Shown: positions 28,798-36,090 of the stretch, in pieces
Position numbering within the stretch: position 1 is the first letter of the stretch
Layout: each line of letters starts with the position of its first letter
Assembly: GCA_964347475.1 (NCBI GenBank)
Contig: CAYFYY010000015.1
Location: 1-64,000, forward strand
Direction of reading: 5' to 3'
Source of the DNA: GCA-020356105 sp964347475
GTDB taxonomy: Bacteria > Pseudomonadota > Alphaproteobacteria > UBA8366 > JADFVY01
DNA: 64,000 nucleotides
The notes under the pieces: generated by a model
What the model saw: the letters and a program-made list of their open reading frames with translations, nothing else
Databases searched by the model: none
Told to the model about the DNA's origin: nothing
Translations under genes and position numbers: made by a program

Positions 28798-29449
28798 GAA
28801 GATCCGCATCGTCGTCGTCGACGACCACCCGCTGTTCCGCGAGGGCGTCGCCACCACCCTGTCCAGCTATCCCGATCTCCAGGTGGTAGGTGAGGGGGCC
28901 TCGGCCGAGGAGACGCTGCGCCTGGCCCGCGATCTGCTGCCCGACGTGCTGCTGCTCGACGTCAGCATGCCCGGCGGCGGGGTCGCCGCGGCGCGCGCCG
29001 TCGCCGCTGCCTACCCGGTGATCCGCATTATCATGCTGACCGTCTCGGAACATGAGGAGGACGTGCTGCGATCGCTCAAGGCCGGCGCGCGCGGCTATAT
29101 CCTGAAAGGCGTGACGGCGCGCGAACTGGTCAATATCGTGCGCGCGGTGCATGCCGGCGAATCCTATGTGACGCCCAATCTCGCCGCGAGCCTGCTGGCG
29201 GACTTCCGGGATGAGGGCAGCGACGCCTCGAGCGAGGACGGGCCACTCGACGAGCTGACGGTGCGCGAGCGGCAAATCCTCGAGCTGCTGGCGACCGGCC
29301 GCAGCAACAAGGAAATCGCCCGCAGCCTCGAGCTTGCGGAGAAGACCGTAAAGCACTACGTGACCAACATCCTCGAGAAGCTGCAGGTGCGCAACCGCGT
29401 CGAGGCGGCGGTGCTGGCGCAGCGGGTGACCCGGGACCGCACCGGTTGA
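28787..29449 (+). CDS. LuxR/NarL-family response regulator
   Basis: 220 residues. Receiver domain with acidic pocket VVDDHPL and phospho-acceptor D58 in LLLDVSMPGG, followed by a short linker and a LuxR HTH (LTVRERQILELLATGRSNKEIA...KTVKHYVTNILEKL). Partner of the kinase whose 3' end it overlaps. Regulon unknown; the divergent acidic exported protein and the nearby multihaem cytochrome are candidate targets by proximity only. Confidence 0.94.
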   Translation: MSTEKIRIVVVDDHPLFREGVATTLSSYPDLQVVGEGASAEETLRLARDLLPDVLLLDVSMPGGGVAAARAVAAAYPVIRIIMLTVSEHEEDVLRSLKAGARGYILKGVTARELVNIVRAVHAGESYVTPNLAASLLADFRDEGSDASSEDGPLDELTVRERQILELLATGRSNKEIARSLELAEKTVKHYVTNILEKLQVRNRVEAAVLAQRVTRDRTG

Positions 29450-29488
29450 TCCGGCGGCCGAACGGTCGCGACACGGCCGGGCGCGCAC

Positions 29489-29518
29489 TTGACAGGAGCA
29501 AGGATCAGGCCGTATAGC
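29489..29518 (+). promoter_or_regulatory. Sigma-70 type promoter of tRNA-Met
   Basis: TTGACA at 29489-29494 and TATAGC at 29513-29518 with an 18-bp spacer, ending 14 bp before the tRNA 5' end. Good match to the housekeeping consensus and correctly placed. Confidence 0.75.
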
Positions 29519-29532
29519 GTCCCGGCTTCCGC

Positions 29533-29609
29533 GGCGGAGTAGCTCAGCTGGTTAGAGCAGCGGAATCATAATCCGCGTGTCGGGGGTTCGAGTCCCTCCT
29601 CCGCTACCA
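29533..29609 (+). tRNA. tRNA-Met (CAT), elongator type
   Basis: 77 nt including an encoded CCA. The acceptor stem GGCGGAG pairs with CTCCGCT; the D-arm begins GCTCAG; the anticodon stem is GCGGA/TCCGC with loop ATCATAA (anticodon CAT at 29567-29569); the T-arm is GGGGG-TTCGAGT-CCCTC. The first acceptor pair is formed and the anticodon stem lacks the three G-C pairs of initiator tRNA, so this is not fMet. It resembles elongator tRNA-Met rather than tRNA-Ile2. Confidence 0.93.
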
Positions 29610-29616
29610 ACAAAAA

Positions 29617-29653
29617 GGCCCGTTATGTCAATGGCATAACGGGCTTTCTCTTT
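29617..29653 (+). terminator. Rho-independent terminator of tRNA-Met
   Basis: Stem GCCCGTTATG / CATAACGGGC (10 bp, 7-nt loop) followed by TTTCTCTTT, starting 8 nt after the tRNA CCA. Confidence 0.85.
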
Positions 29654-30221
29654 GTGTGAAAGACGGCATTTGGACGGTTTCATGTTGCATTTTGTTGCAA
29701 TGCCTTTGCGTTGATATCCAACGATTTCCAATCGGGCGCGGCGACTCCGTGCGACAAGGATGCAACAAAAACGCTGCCGGCGCTGGCGACTCACTGGCGA
29801 AATTCGAATCGCCGTTGCATGTGGGCGAAGCGGCACGGGTTACGGAGTTTCCAGAAGTCCCGACCACGGGCTACACTAGGGTACAAATGCGCCCGGGCGG
29901 ATCACCGTTCGTCCAGACATTTCCGCTAAGCGACCTGCCGTTGCCAGCCGCGCACGGGGCTTGACGGCAGTGTACATAGGACTCATGCTCTCCCGCTAAT
30001 CGGAGAAGATGCGCCCGGATGGATCACCCGCCCGGGCGTTTCCATTGCGCGAACGCCGTTTGCCAGAGTCACCGAATGTGATGTTTCGCCGCCGCCGGTG
30101 GCTTCGCGTCGCAGCTGGCCGCGGTGCCGATCAATGTTGCCGCAGTCTCAAAACGGATCGTCCCCGAAGTCGAAATTCCGACTTCGGAGCCGGCCGGCAT
30201 GCCTTTTGGAAGGGAAATATC
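29654..30221. other. Gene-poor region downstream of tRNA-Met
   Basis: 568 bp with only short unconvincing frames. Two similar stretches start at ATG 29887 and ATG 30009 (each reads MRPxGSP...FPL...LP over about 60 bp), apparently a diverged local duplication. An inverted repeat lies at 30164-30187. No integrase gene is present, although this is the usual place for one beside a tRNA. Confidence 0.55.
30164..30187. promoter_or_regulatory. Perfect 9-bp inverted repeat upstream of the excisionase-like gene
   Basis: CCGAAGTCG-AAATTC-CGACTTCGG. It ends 34 bp before ATG 30222. It could be an operator for the small HTH protein or an attenuator hairpin; there is no T tract on either side. Confidence 0.55.
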
Positions 30222-30431
30222 ATGAAGCTTGCCGACGATGTGTTGTCGGGCGTCGCGGCCATCTCCGAATTCACAGGGGATCCGATGCGGCGGACGTATC
30301 ACCTCCTCGAAACTGGCCAGTTGCCGGCGTTCAAATTGGGCGGTCGTTGGATTGCCCGGAAATCGAGCATCCTGAAGCACTTTGAAAAGCTTGAGGAAGG
30401 GCAGGACGCCCGCGGCGCCGGGGCGGACTGA
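30222..30431 (+). CDS. Excisionase/MerR-like small HTH DNA-binding protein
   Basis: 69 residues. The sequence ISEFTGDPMRRTYHLLETGQ...LPAFKLGGRWIARKS is the winged-helix pattern of the helix-turn-helix type 17 (excisionase/AlpA-like) group, which read a recognition helix and then a wing ending W-x-A-x-K. AGGGA precedes ATG 30222. Small proteins of this kind act as recombination directionality factors or transcription regulators in integrative elements. The position downstream of a tRNA fits, but the expected integrase is absent. Confidence 0.72.
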   Translation: MKLADDVLSGVAAISEFTGDPMRRTYHLLETGQLPAFKLGGRWIARKSSILKHFEKLEEGQDARGAGAD

Positions 30432-30432
30432 G

Positions 30433-30669
30433 ATGGTGTATCGAACACCGCCGGCGGAGCGGAGTGCGCTCGAGATCAGGCGCACCGATTTGGACCTGGA
30501 CCTGACGCGTCTGGGCAATATCGTGCTGCGCCGGCACCGCGAAGTCCGGCAGTCGCGGGGCCGTATTAAGGTGCAGCGCGTGGAGGAGACACCGCTGGGC
30601 CAATGTCTGCCGTCGCCGCAATGGCCGCCGGCAGGTGAAGGGCCGTTGGCGGGGGAGTTGGGGGCATAA
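30433..30669 (+). CDS. Small hypothetical protein in element remnant
   Basis: 78 residues, starting 1 bp after the stop of the HTH gene (TGAGATGG). The composition is charged and Arg-rich in the first 50 residues (RRTDLDLDLTRLGNIVLRR), then Pro/Gly-rich. No known domain. Coupling to the excisionase-like gene and a normal codon pattern give modest support. It could equally be a decayed fragment. Confidence 0.4.
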   Translation: MVYRTPPAERSALEIRRTDLDLDLTRLGNIVLRRHREVRQSRGRIKVQRVEETPLGQCLPSPQWPPAGEGPLAGELGA

Positions 30670-30670
30670 A

Positions 30671-30937
30671 CTGCTACGCTGCTACCGAGCTGCTACGCCG
30701 TCTGTAGCAGCCAAGTCACGGAAACTCTTGGGAAATATGTGAACTGCTACGCTGCTACGCGTCAAAACACGACTCACACGCGCGCGTGAGTCACTGCGTA
30801 GCAGTTGCCGAATCCGTAGCAGTTCATGGTTTTCTTAATAGAATCAGTGAACTGGCTGCTACAAAACCTGCTACAGGCTGCTACGCGCCGACGCTGGTCG
30901 GTGAATTGTCACTCTAAATCAGGGAGATAACTGCTAC
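30671..30937. repeat. Iteron-like array: 12 copies of CTGCTAC/GTAGCAG
   Basis: Copies on the plus strand start at 30671, 30679, 30690, 30744, 30752, 30856, 30868, 30878 and 30931; on the minus strand at 30704, 30798 and 30816. Several form pairs spaced 8-12 bp, roughly one helical turn. Between the clusters there is a dyad GACTCAC...GTGAGTC (30771-30792) and an AT-richer patch near 30830-30850. This layout resembles an iteron-type replication origin or a multi-site operator. No Rep gene is adjacent. Confidence 0.75.
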
Positions 30938-31045
30938 GCCACGGCGAAACGAGGGATGAAGGGGATGCACACGAACAGAAACAGGGCGGACGGGGTCAAC
31001 TGGAATGTGCGGCTGTAACCTGATCAGGGCAGACCTCGAGGACGG

Positions 31046-31163
31046 CGCGGGTCCTTCCCGGCCCATGGTCGTTTGCGGGTACGGCGCGGCGCGGGATGTC
31101 GCCAGTGTAGGGGTTCGAGATTCCGGTTAAAGGTGCGGTTAAACCGGTTAAGTCGCGACGCCG
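31046..31163. repeat. Dispersed repeat, copy A (GGTTAA-rich)
   Basis: 118 bp closely similar to 43061-43190 in the same orientation. The first 18 bp are identical, about 10 bp differ, then about 75 bp match with roughly eight differences. Both copies contain ATTCCGGTTAAAGG followed by further GGTTAA motifs (three here). Weaker similarity continues to about 31280 (shared CTCGATGTTCTGT). Confidence 0.8.
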
Positions 31164-31315
31164 AGCGCCGCGGAACACGGCGACGCACGGGTGGACCGCA
31201 CGGCATCCCTACTAATCTCGCCGATAGCCTCGATGTTCTGTGTCCGTCACGCGAGGAGAAATCTGACCCTGGTTGGAGAAATCACGGTGATCGCGCATGC
31301 GCTTTTGGTGTGGCG

Positions 31316-31840
31316 TTACACGCGCTCGCCGAGGCGTCGGCGACAGCCGGCGCAGAATGTGGCACGCTTGCGGTCGGTCTCGTCGAGGCAGTTGCTGAAC
31401 CACATCACGCAGCGCGGCTCTGCGCAGTGCCCGAGGCCGAGGGTATGGCCGATCTCGTGGATGGCCTCCTTGAGGGCGCGTTGTCGGAAAACACGCGCAT
31501 CCGCGCCAACGCCCAGGCGGCTGAGGGAGATGACCGCAGCCCGCCCCGACGGGTCCGCCATGCCGAACACGAAGTTCAGCCCGTGTGCATAAAGATCGGC
31601 ATCGGTGACGGCGAGCACATGTCCGCCGGGCCGCCTGCGCGCCCGATCACGGGCCATGTGGAGTAAGGCATCAGCACGGAACTGGTGGCGTTCGGAATCG
31701 TAGGCCTCGGACGGCAGTTCTTCACCGTCGCTCACTATCGCGTCGAACCCGGCGCTCGCGAGATCGCAGGCCAGCGCGTCGATATCACGACTGTCCGGAT
31801 TGCCGACGGGAAACATTGCGATACGGAGCGCCATGGCCAT
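31316..31840 (-). CDS. amzA: Archaemetzincin family zinc metalloprotease
   Basis: 174 residues. The zinc site is HEIGHTLGLGH (128-138), directly followed by C139 and C144, M146 and FSN, with a second cysteine pair in FCAGC (163-166). This H-E-x2-H-x5-H-C-x4-C-x-M plus C-x2-C pattern defines archaemetzincins (peptidase M54), an aminopeptidase-type family common in archaea and vertebrates and scattered in bacteria. ATG 31840 is chosen; the upstream frame overlaps the next gene. It lies 37 bp after the isoaspartyl methyltransferase gene, probably in one operon. Confidence 0.9.
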   Translation of the reverse strand: MAMALRIAMFPVGNPDSRDIDALACDLASAGFDAIVSDGEELPSEAYDSERHQFRADALLHMARDRARRRPGGHVLAVTDADLYAHGLNFVFGMADPSGRAAVISLSRLGVGADARVFRQRALKEAIHEIGHTLGLGHCAEPRCVMWFSNCLDETDRKRATFCAGCRRRLGERV

Positions 31841-31877
31841 CACCCCAAATTCTTGGGCCCGGCGATTACCGGCCGCT

Positions 31878-32588
31878 TCATGCCTGATCCCCGGGAACGC
31901 CGTATCGGCCGCGCAGGTTGACATACAGCACGGGGCACACGGACTGTCGGCGAATGCCGGCGTCGGACTTCTCAAAAACGGTCAGATCCTGTCGCGCGTC
32001 CGCGATGACCGGCGCAACGAGCTTGCCCCCGAGGGCGAGCTGTTCCAGCAGCGGCGGCGGTATCTCTGAACAGGCGGCCGTGATTGCGATCCGGTCGTAG
32101 GGCTGCAGCGCGGGATAGCCGAGGCCGCCGTCGGCCTGCACCAGCACGACATCCCGGTAGCCGGCCCTTTGAAGGTTGCCCCTGGCGTACGCGAAGGTCA
32201 AAGGGTCGATTTCGACGGCGACAACCAGGCCCGCATCGCCCACCACCTCGCGCGCGATCGCGGTACCGTAACCGGAGCCCAGGCCGACTTCGAGAAACCT
32301 GTGACCCTCGTCCAGCCCCAGGGGCTCGTAGAACAGCGGGTAGCTGTGCGGACAGGAGATGGTCGCCGAGCGGCCCGGCAGCGGCAGGGGGACCTCAAGA
32401 TAAGCGTAATCGCGGTAGGGCTCGGGAATGAAGTCCTCGCGCGGCACCTTCAAAAGGGCCTGCTTGATGCGCTCGGACTTAAGCAGGCCCTCCTCACTCA
32501 GCCGGGCGACCTTCTCCTGGCGTTCGCGCGCAAGAGCCGCCTTGCTCTTGCTCGGCTTCTTCGGCGGTGGGATGTGCCAGCCATACAT
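31878..32588 (-). CDS. pcm: Protein-L-isoaspartate O-methyltransferase-like protein
   Basis: 236 residues. SAM-binding motif FLEVGLGSGYGTAIA (about 98-112), preceded by VPREDFIP and SATISCPHSYPLFYE, the PCMT substrate region. It methylates isoaspartyl residues in damaged proteins so they can be repaired. A Lys-rich N-terminal extension (PPPKKPSKSKAALARERQEK) precedes the domain, and the C-terminal VLYVNLRGRYGVPG is typical of longer PCMTs. Pairing with a metalloprotease suggests protein quality control. Confidence 0.88.
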   Translation of the reverse strand: MYGWHIPPPKKPSKSKAALARERQEKVARLSEEGLLKSERIKQALLKVPREDFIPEPYRDYAYLEVPLPLPGRSATISCPHSYPLFYEPLGLDEGHRFLEVGLGSGYGTAIAREVVGDAGLVVAVEIDPLTFAYARGNLQRAGYRDVVLVQADGGLGYPALQPYDRIAITAACSEIPPPLLEQLALGGKLVAPVIADARQDLTVFEKSDAGIRRQSVCPVLYVNLRGRYGVPGDQA

Positions 32589-32603
32589 GGTCTTCTCCGC
32601 GTC

Positions 32604-33125
32604 TTAACGCGACAGGCCCAGAATCTCGAAGATCGCACGCAGGAATGCCGGAATGTCGGCGGGCCGCCGCGACGTGACGAGGTTACCGTCCACCACCACC
32701 TCACGATCGTGGTAGGTCGCGCCCGCCGCCTCCAGCTCCCGCCGCATGTCGCGATAGCAGGTGGCGCTGCGCCCCGCCAGCAGGCCGGTGGCGATCAGCA
32801 CCTGCGGTCCATGGCAGATCGCGGCCAGGGGCTTGCCGGCCTCGAGAAAATGCCGCGCAATGGCCACTGCGTCGGGGTTATCGCGCAGGCTGGCCGGCGC
32901 CCTGCCGCCCGGCAACAGTAACAGGTCATAGTCCGCCGGCCGCACGGCGCCAAGTGCCAGCCCGGCGTTCGCCTTGTGGCGGTGCTTGCCGGTGATCACT
33001 CCCGTCCGCGGCGCGGCCACATCCACCGTCACGCCGTTCGCCTGCAGCTGGCGCAGCGGCTCGGCGAGTTCGCTGTCTTCAAAACCGTCAGCGCTGATGA
33101 TCAGGGCGCGCATGTCGATCTGCAT
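32604..33125 (-). CDS. DJ-1/PfpI family protein (deglycase/glutamine amidotransferase-like)
   Basis: 173 residues. Nucleophile elbow AAICHGPQVL with C104-H105, conserved GFEDSE near the N terminus (E17) and LLLPGGRAP. This matches the YhbO/PfpI subgroup, reported as chaperone-like or glyoxalase/deglycase enzymes. ATG 33125 or ATG 33113 (MRALIISADGFED) are both possible. It lies 15 bp upstream of pcm on the same strand, so a stress and protein-repair operon of PfpI, Pcm and archaemetzincin is likely. Confidence 0.88.
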   Translation of the reverse strand: MQIDMRALIISADGFEDSELAEPLRQLQANGVTVDVAAPRTGVITGKHRHKANAGLALGAVRPADYDLLLLPGGRAPASLRDNPDAVAIARHFLEAGKPLAAICHGPQVLIATGLLAGRSATCYRDMRRELEAAGATYHDREVVVDGNLVTSRRPADIPAFLRAIFEILGLSR

Positions 33126-33427
33126 TGGAGAGCGGTCCGGTCCGCATGGGACAGCTTGGCAGTCGCGCATCCGGCGGGGCTGGACGGGGAACGGGACGAA
33201 CTGGGCCTGCCCGAAAGACGTGGTATCCGGCCCAATTGAAGCGCGGCTGTCGACCGCGTCCTTTCGACTGGTTGGCTCTGCAAACAGCAGCATTCCCCCA
33301 TTGCATGGTTTCCGTCTGCCGAACGCGATGCTGTCTCTTTTGATCCGCGTCGCGACATAGCAGGTTGTCGATGAATTCTTGGTATTGTTGCGCGCCGGCG
33401 CCTACCTTCTCTTCCAGGAGGCGACCC
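33126..33427. other. Divergent intergenic region
   Basis: 302 bp between the PfpI-family gene (minus) and a small plus-strand gene. It must carry the promoter(s) for both. I see no clear hexamers, repeats or RNA structure, only AGGAGG at the downstream gene. Confidence 0.45.
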
Positions 33428-33787
33428 ATGCCCGGGCCACAACGAGACCGCGCCGTTACGATCGAGGGCACCCTGGAACCCTGGGCGCCGGACATCAATG
33501 AGCCCCTGCTGTGGACGATCCACGAGGACGGCAGGGCCGGGCCGGAGGGCGTGCACCCGTTGCTGAACGGGGACCTTCTCATCGTTTATGACGATGCCAA
33601 TACGCCGGTCTGGATCGGCATGGTCGAGCTCGAGTTCGACAGCGGTCTGCAGCCGGATCCCCTGGATCCAACGCGCATGCGTCAGGCGGCCCGAGGGCGC
33701 TGGGTGCATGGTCTGCAGAAAGACGAGGATCCCGAGCTGTGGGCCCGCATGTTTTTCGAACGTCGCCGCGCCGTGGTGAAACGATGA
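33428..33787 (+). CDS. Hypothetical protein
   Basis: 119 residues, no signal peptide or membrane helix. A beta-rich start (AVTIEGTLEPWAPD...LLWTIHEDG) and acidic middle (LLIVYDDANTPVW) lead into a basic C terminus (FFERRRAVVKR). The start is firm: AGGAGG lies 6 bp before ATG 33428. It ends 21 bp from the convergent alr gene. I do not recognise the family. Confidence 0.7.
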   Translation: MPGPQRDRAVTIEGTLEPWAPDINEPLLWTIHEDGRAGPEGVHPLLNGDLLIVYDDANTPVWIGMVELEFDSGLQPDPLDPTRMRQAARGRWVHGLQKDEDPELWARMFFERRRAVVKR

Positions 33788-33808
33788 TCCGGACATCCGA
33801 TGGTTTCC

Positions 33809-34966
33809 TCAATCTTGAATCCCGCCGACCGCGACCCGATGCACGCGCTGCGCGATCGCCGTGACGATCTCGTAATTGATCGTCCCCAGCTTGTTGGCCA
33901 GTTCGTCGGCCGTAATCTCCTCCTCGCCCTGCCGACCGATCAGCACCACCTCGTCGCCCGGCCGCATATGGCCGCGCAGCGTGGTCACGTCGACGAGGCT
34001 CTGGTCCATGGTGATGCGGCCGACCTGCGGGCATCGCCGGCCCCTTACCAGGACATCCATATCGTTGGAGAGCCGGCGCATCAGGCCATCGCCGTAGCCC
34101 ACGGGAACGGTGGCGATCAGAGAGTCCCGTTCGGCATGGAACGCGTGCCCGTAGCTCAGACCCGTGCCGGCGGGGACCTCTTTCAGGAAGGTGATCCGGC
34201 TCTTCCATTCGAGGACCGGCTGCAGCTCCCGGACAAGTGGATTCACGATCTCCGCGGAAGGCCTGAGCCCGTAAATCGCAATGCCGGGCCGGACGGCGTC
34301 GAAATGCGATTCCGGGAGATCGAGGAGGGCCGCGCTGTTCGCCATATGTCGGAATTCGACCCCGTAACCGCTGGTCGCTTCGGCGACCTGCCGGAAGCGC
34401 TCGAGCTGCGCCAGCGAATAAGCCTTGTCGGTCTCGTCCGCCCGCGGGAAGTGGCTCATCAGTCCGCGCAAGCGCAACGCCGGCAGGTTGCGGCAACGCT
34501 CGAGGAAGGCCGCGACGTCGTCGGGTCGGACGCCGATCCGCCCCATGCCCGTGTCCACCTTCAGGTGGACCGGGACGGGCCGTTCCGCCGCTTCCGCAGC
34601 ACGCGCCAGCGCCTCCGCCATCTCCAGCGTGCAGATGACGGGCTCGCAGTGATGGGCGACGATCGCCTCTGCGTGCTCCGGCAGCGTCGCGGAAAGGATG
34701 ACGAAGGTGGCGTCGATGCCGGCTTCCAGCAGGGCGGCGGCCTCGAAGACATGCGCCACGCACAGCGTATCGTAGCCGAGCCGGACCAGCTGCCGGGCGA
34801 TGATCTCGGCGCCGTGACCGTAGGCGTTTGCCTTTATCGCCGGCCACAACGGCCGTCCGCCGGCTGCCGCCCGCAGCAGGCGTATATTGTGCGCCAAGCG
34901 GCCGAGATGGATCTGCGCCTTGGTCAGATGCGAATCGCGGGGGCCGCTTGCCAGGGGTTCCTCCAT
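33809..34966 (-). CDS. alr: Alanine racemase (fold-type III PLP enzyme)
   Basis: 385 residues. PLP lysine K45 in WPAIKANAYGHG, catalytic tyrosine in GLSYGHAFH, and the MGRIGV and ITMDQSLVDVT motifs: a complete bacterial alanine racemase. Converts L- and D-alanine. It starts 4 bp after the orr stop and so is the last gene of the ornithine operon. The pathway releases alanine, so this copy may racemise that product, or act more broadly on ornithine or lysine. It could also be the cell-wall racemase; only one is visible here. Confidence 0.9.
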   Translation of the reverse strand: MEEPLASGPRDSHLTKAQIHLGRLAHNIRLLRAAAGGRPLWPAIKANAYGHGAEIIARQLVRLGYDTLCVAHVFEAAALLEAGIDATFVILSATLPEHAEAIVAHHCEPVICTLEMAEALARAAEAAERPVPVHLKVDTGMGRIGVRPDDVAAFLERCRNLPALRLRGLMSHFPRADETDKAYSLAQLERFRQVAEATSGYGVEFRHMANSAALLDLPESHFDAVRPGIAIYGLRPSAEIVNPLVRELQPVLEWKSRITFLKEVPAGTGLSYGHAFHAERDSLIATVPVGYGDGLMRRLSNDMDVLVRGRRCPQVGRITMDQSLVDVTTLRGHMRPGDEVVLIGRQGEEEITADELANKLGTINYEIVTAIAQRVHRVAVGGIQD

Positions 34967-34970
34967 CGGC

Positions 34971-36068
34971 TCACGCCCCGGTCTCGCTGCGTGCCGCTTC
35001 CGGCATGGTCCGCTTCTCAACGTATTCCGAGGTCATCGCCGCGACGAGGGCGGCGTAATTCGGCGAGAATGCGATCTCGTCGCCCACATGAATGCTGCCC
35101 TTCGCTTGCGTGGCGTCCAGGATCAGGTAGCCGCTGGAGGCGCCCAGTATGGTCAGCCGCCTGTCGAGCGGGGTCAGGCCCCCGATATCCACGTCCTCGC
35201 GGCCGATATTGAGGAGAGCTCGATCGATGTCGCCTCGGTCCGCGAAGCGTGGCGTTGCGCCGAAGGCGTCTTCGCCGCGCTCTCCGACTGGAACCGACGG
35301 CTTGCGTTTCAGTTCCAGGACCTCCGCGTGGAGCAGGAACGCGTCTTGATACGTGCCGGCCCAGGGCCGCCGACGAACGGTCTCGCGGCCGAGCAGGATC
35401 GCCTCGCCGATCCTCGCGTGGTTGACCCGTTTCGGCATCCGCCCGACGGCGATGAGCTCGAGCGCGCTGGAATTGCAGCCGGAGATCCATTCGAAATCGA
35501 GCCCCAGATCCTCCTCGACCTGCCGGGCGCAAGCGACCAGCCGGCTCATGTTCTCCTCCGACGGCACCACCCCGCCGAAGCAGGACAGATTCGTGCCCAG
35601 CCCGATGATCCGGATGCCCGGCAGCTTGACCGCGTCGGCCATGAAAGGGAGGAGCGCGTCGGGCCAGACGCCCTCGCGCAGGTCGCCGAGGTCGGTCATG
35701 ACGATGACGTCGTGTGCTTTGCCGGTGCGCTCTGCCGCCGCCGAGAGACCGGACAGGATCGCAAGCTCGCTGTTGAGGCTGATCTCAACCGAACCGACGA
35801 CCTCGTCCACGGCCGACAGCGGAGGCACCCGTATGAGCATCAAGCGCGCAGCCACCCCCGCCTGCCTGAGGCGTCGGATGTTCCTCATCCGCGAATCCCC
35901 GATCGATGAGACGCCGCCCCGCAGCATGGCAATCGCCACCTCCGGATGGCCGCAGACGCCTTTCGTTATGCCCGTCACCTCGATCCCGTGCGCCCGGCAC
36001 AGGTCGACAATCGTTTTCGCATTGTGTTCGATCTTGCCGAGATCGATGGTGAGATAGGGGCCAGCCAT
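34971..36068 (-). CDS. orr: Ornithine racemase (Orr)
   Basis: 365 residues of the alanine-racemase-like N-terminal domain family that includes clostridial ornithine racemase. PLP lysine is probably K36 in VTGITKGVCGHPE; GDSRMRNIRRL and TNLSCFGGVVPSEEN are typical of the Orr/YhfX-like subgroup. It would make D-ornithine, the substrate of OraSE. GGAAGGGC precedes ATG 36068. It lies 22 bp after oraE. The assignment rests on family plus position beside oraSE. Confidence 0.9.
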   Translation of the reverse strand: MAGPYLTIDLGKIEHNAKTIVDLCRAHGIEVTGITKGVCGHPEVAIAMLRGGVSSIGDSRMRNIRRLRQAGVAARLMLIRVPPLSAVDEVVGSVEISLNSELAILSGLSAAAERTGKAHDVIVMTDLGDLREGVWPDALLPFMADAVKLPGIRIIGLGTNLSCFGGVVPSEENMSRLVACARQVEEDLGLDFEWISGCNSSALELIAVGRMPKRVNHARIGEAILLGRETVRRRPWAGTYQDAFLLHAEVLELKRKPSVPVGERGEDAFGATPRFADRGDIDRALLNIGREDVDIGGLTPLDRRLTILGASSGYLILDATQAKGSIHVGDEIAFSPNYAALVAAMTSEYVEKRTMPEAARSETGA

Positions 36069-36090
36069 CGCACTGCCCTTCCGGTGCGTC

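Larger units (their letters stand above)
30670..31315. other. Non-coding region holding iteron array and repeat copy A
   Basis: 646 bp without a convincing gene. The first 270 bp are the CTGCTAC array; 31046-31163 is the first copy of a dispersed repeat whose second copy is at 43061-43190. It ends at the 3' end of the archaemetzincin gene (minus strand). Confidence 0.6.

Noticed and set aside
29552..29836. Minus-strand frame ending SGGGTRTPDTRIMIPLL
   Set aside because: Its C terminus is simply the reverse complement of tRNA-Met, a well-known false protein; the rest shows no family features.
30671..30937. CRISPR array
   Set aside because: The repeat unit is only 7 bp, occurs in both orientations and lacks regular spacers; no cas genes nearby.
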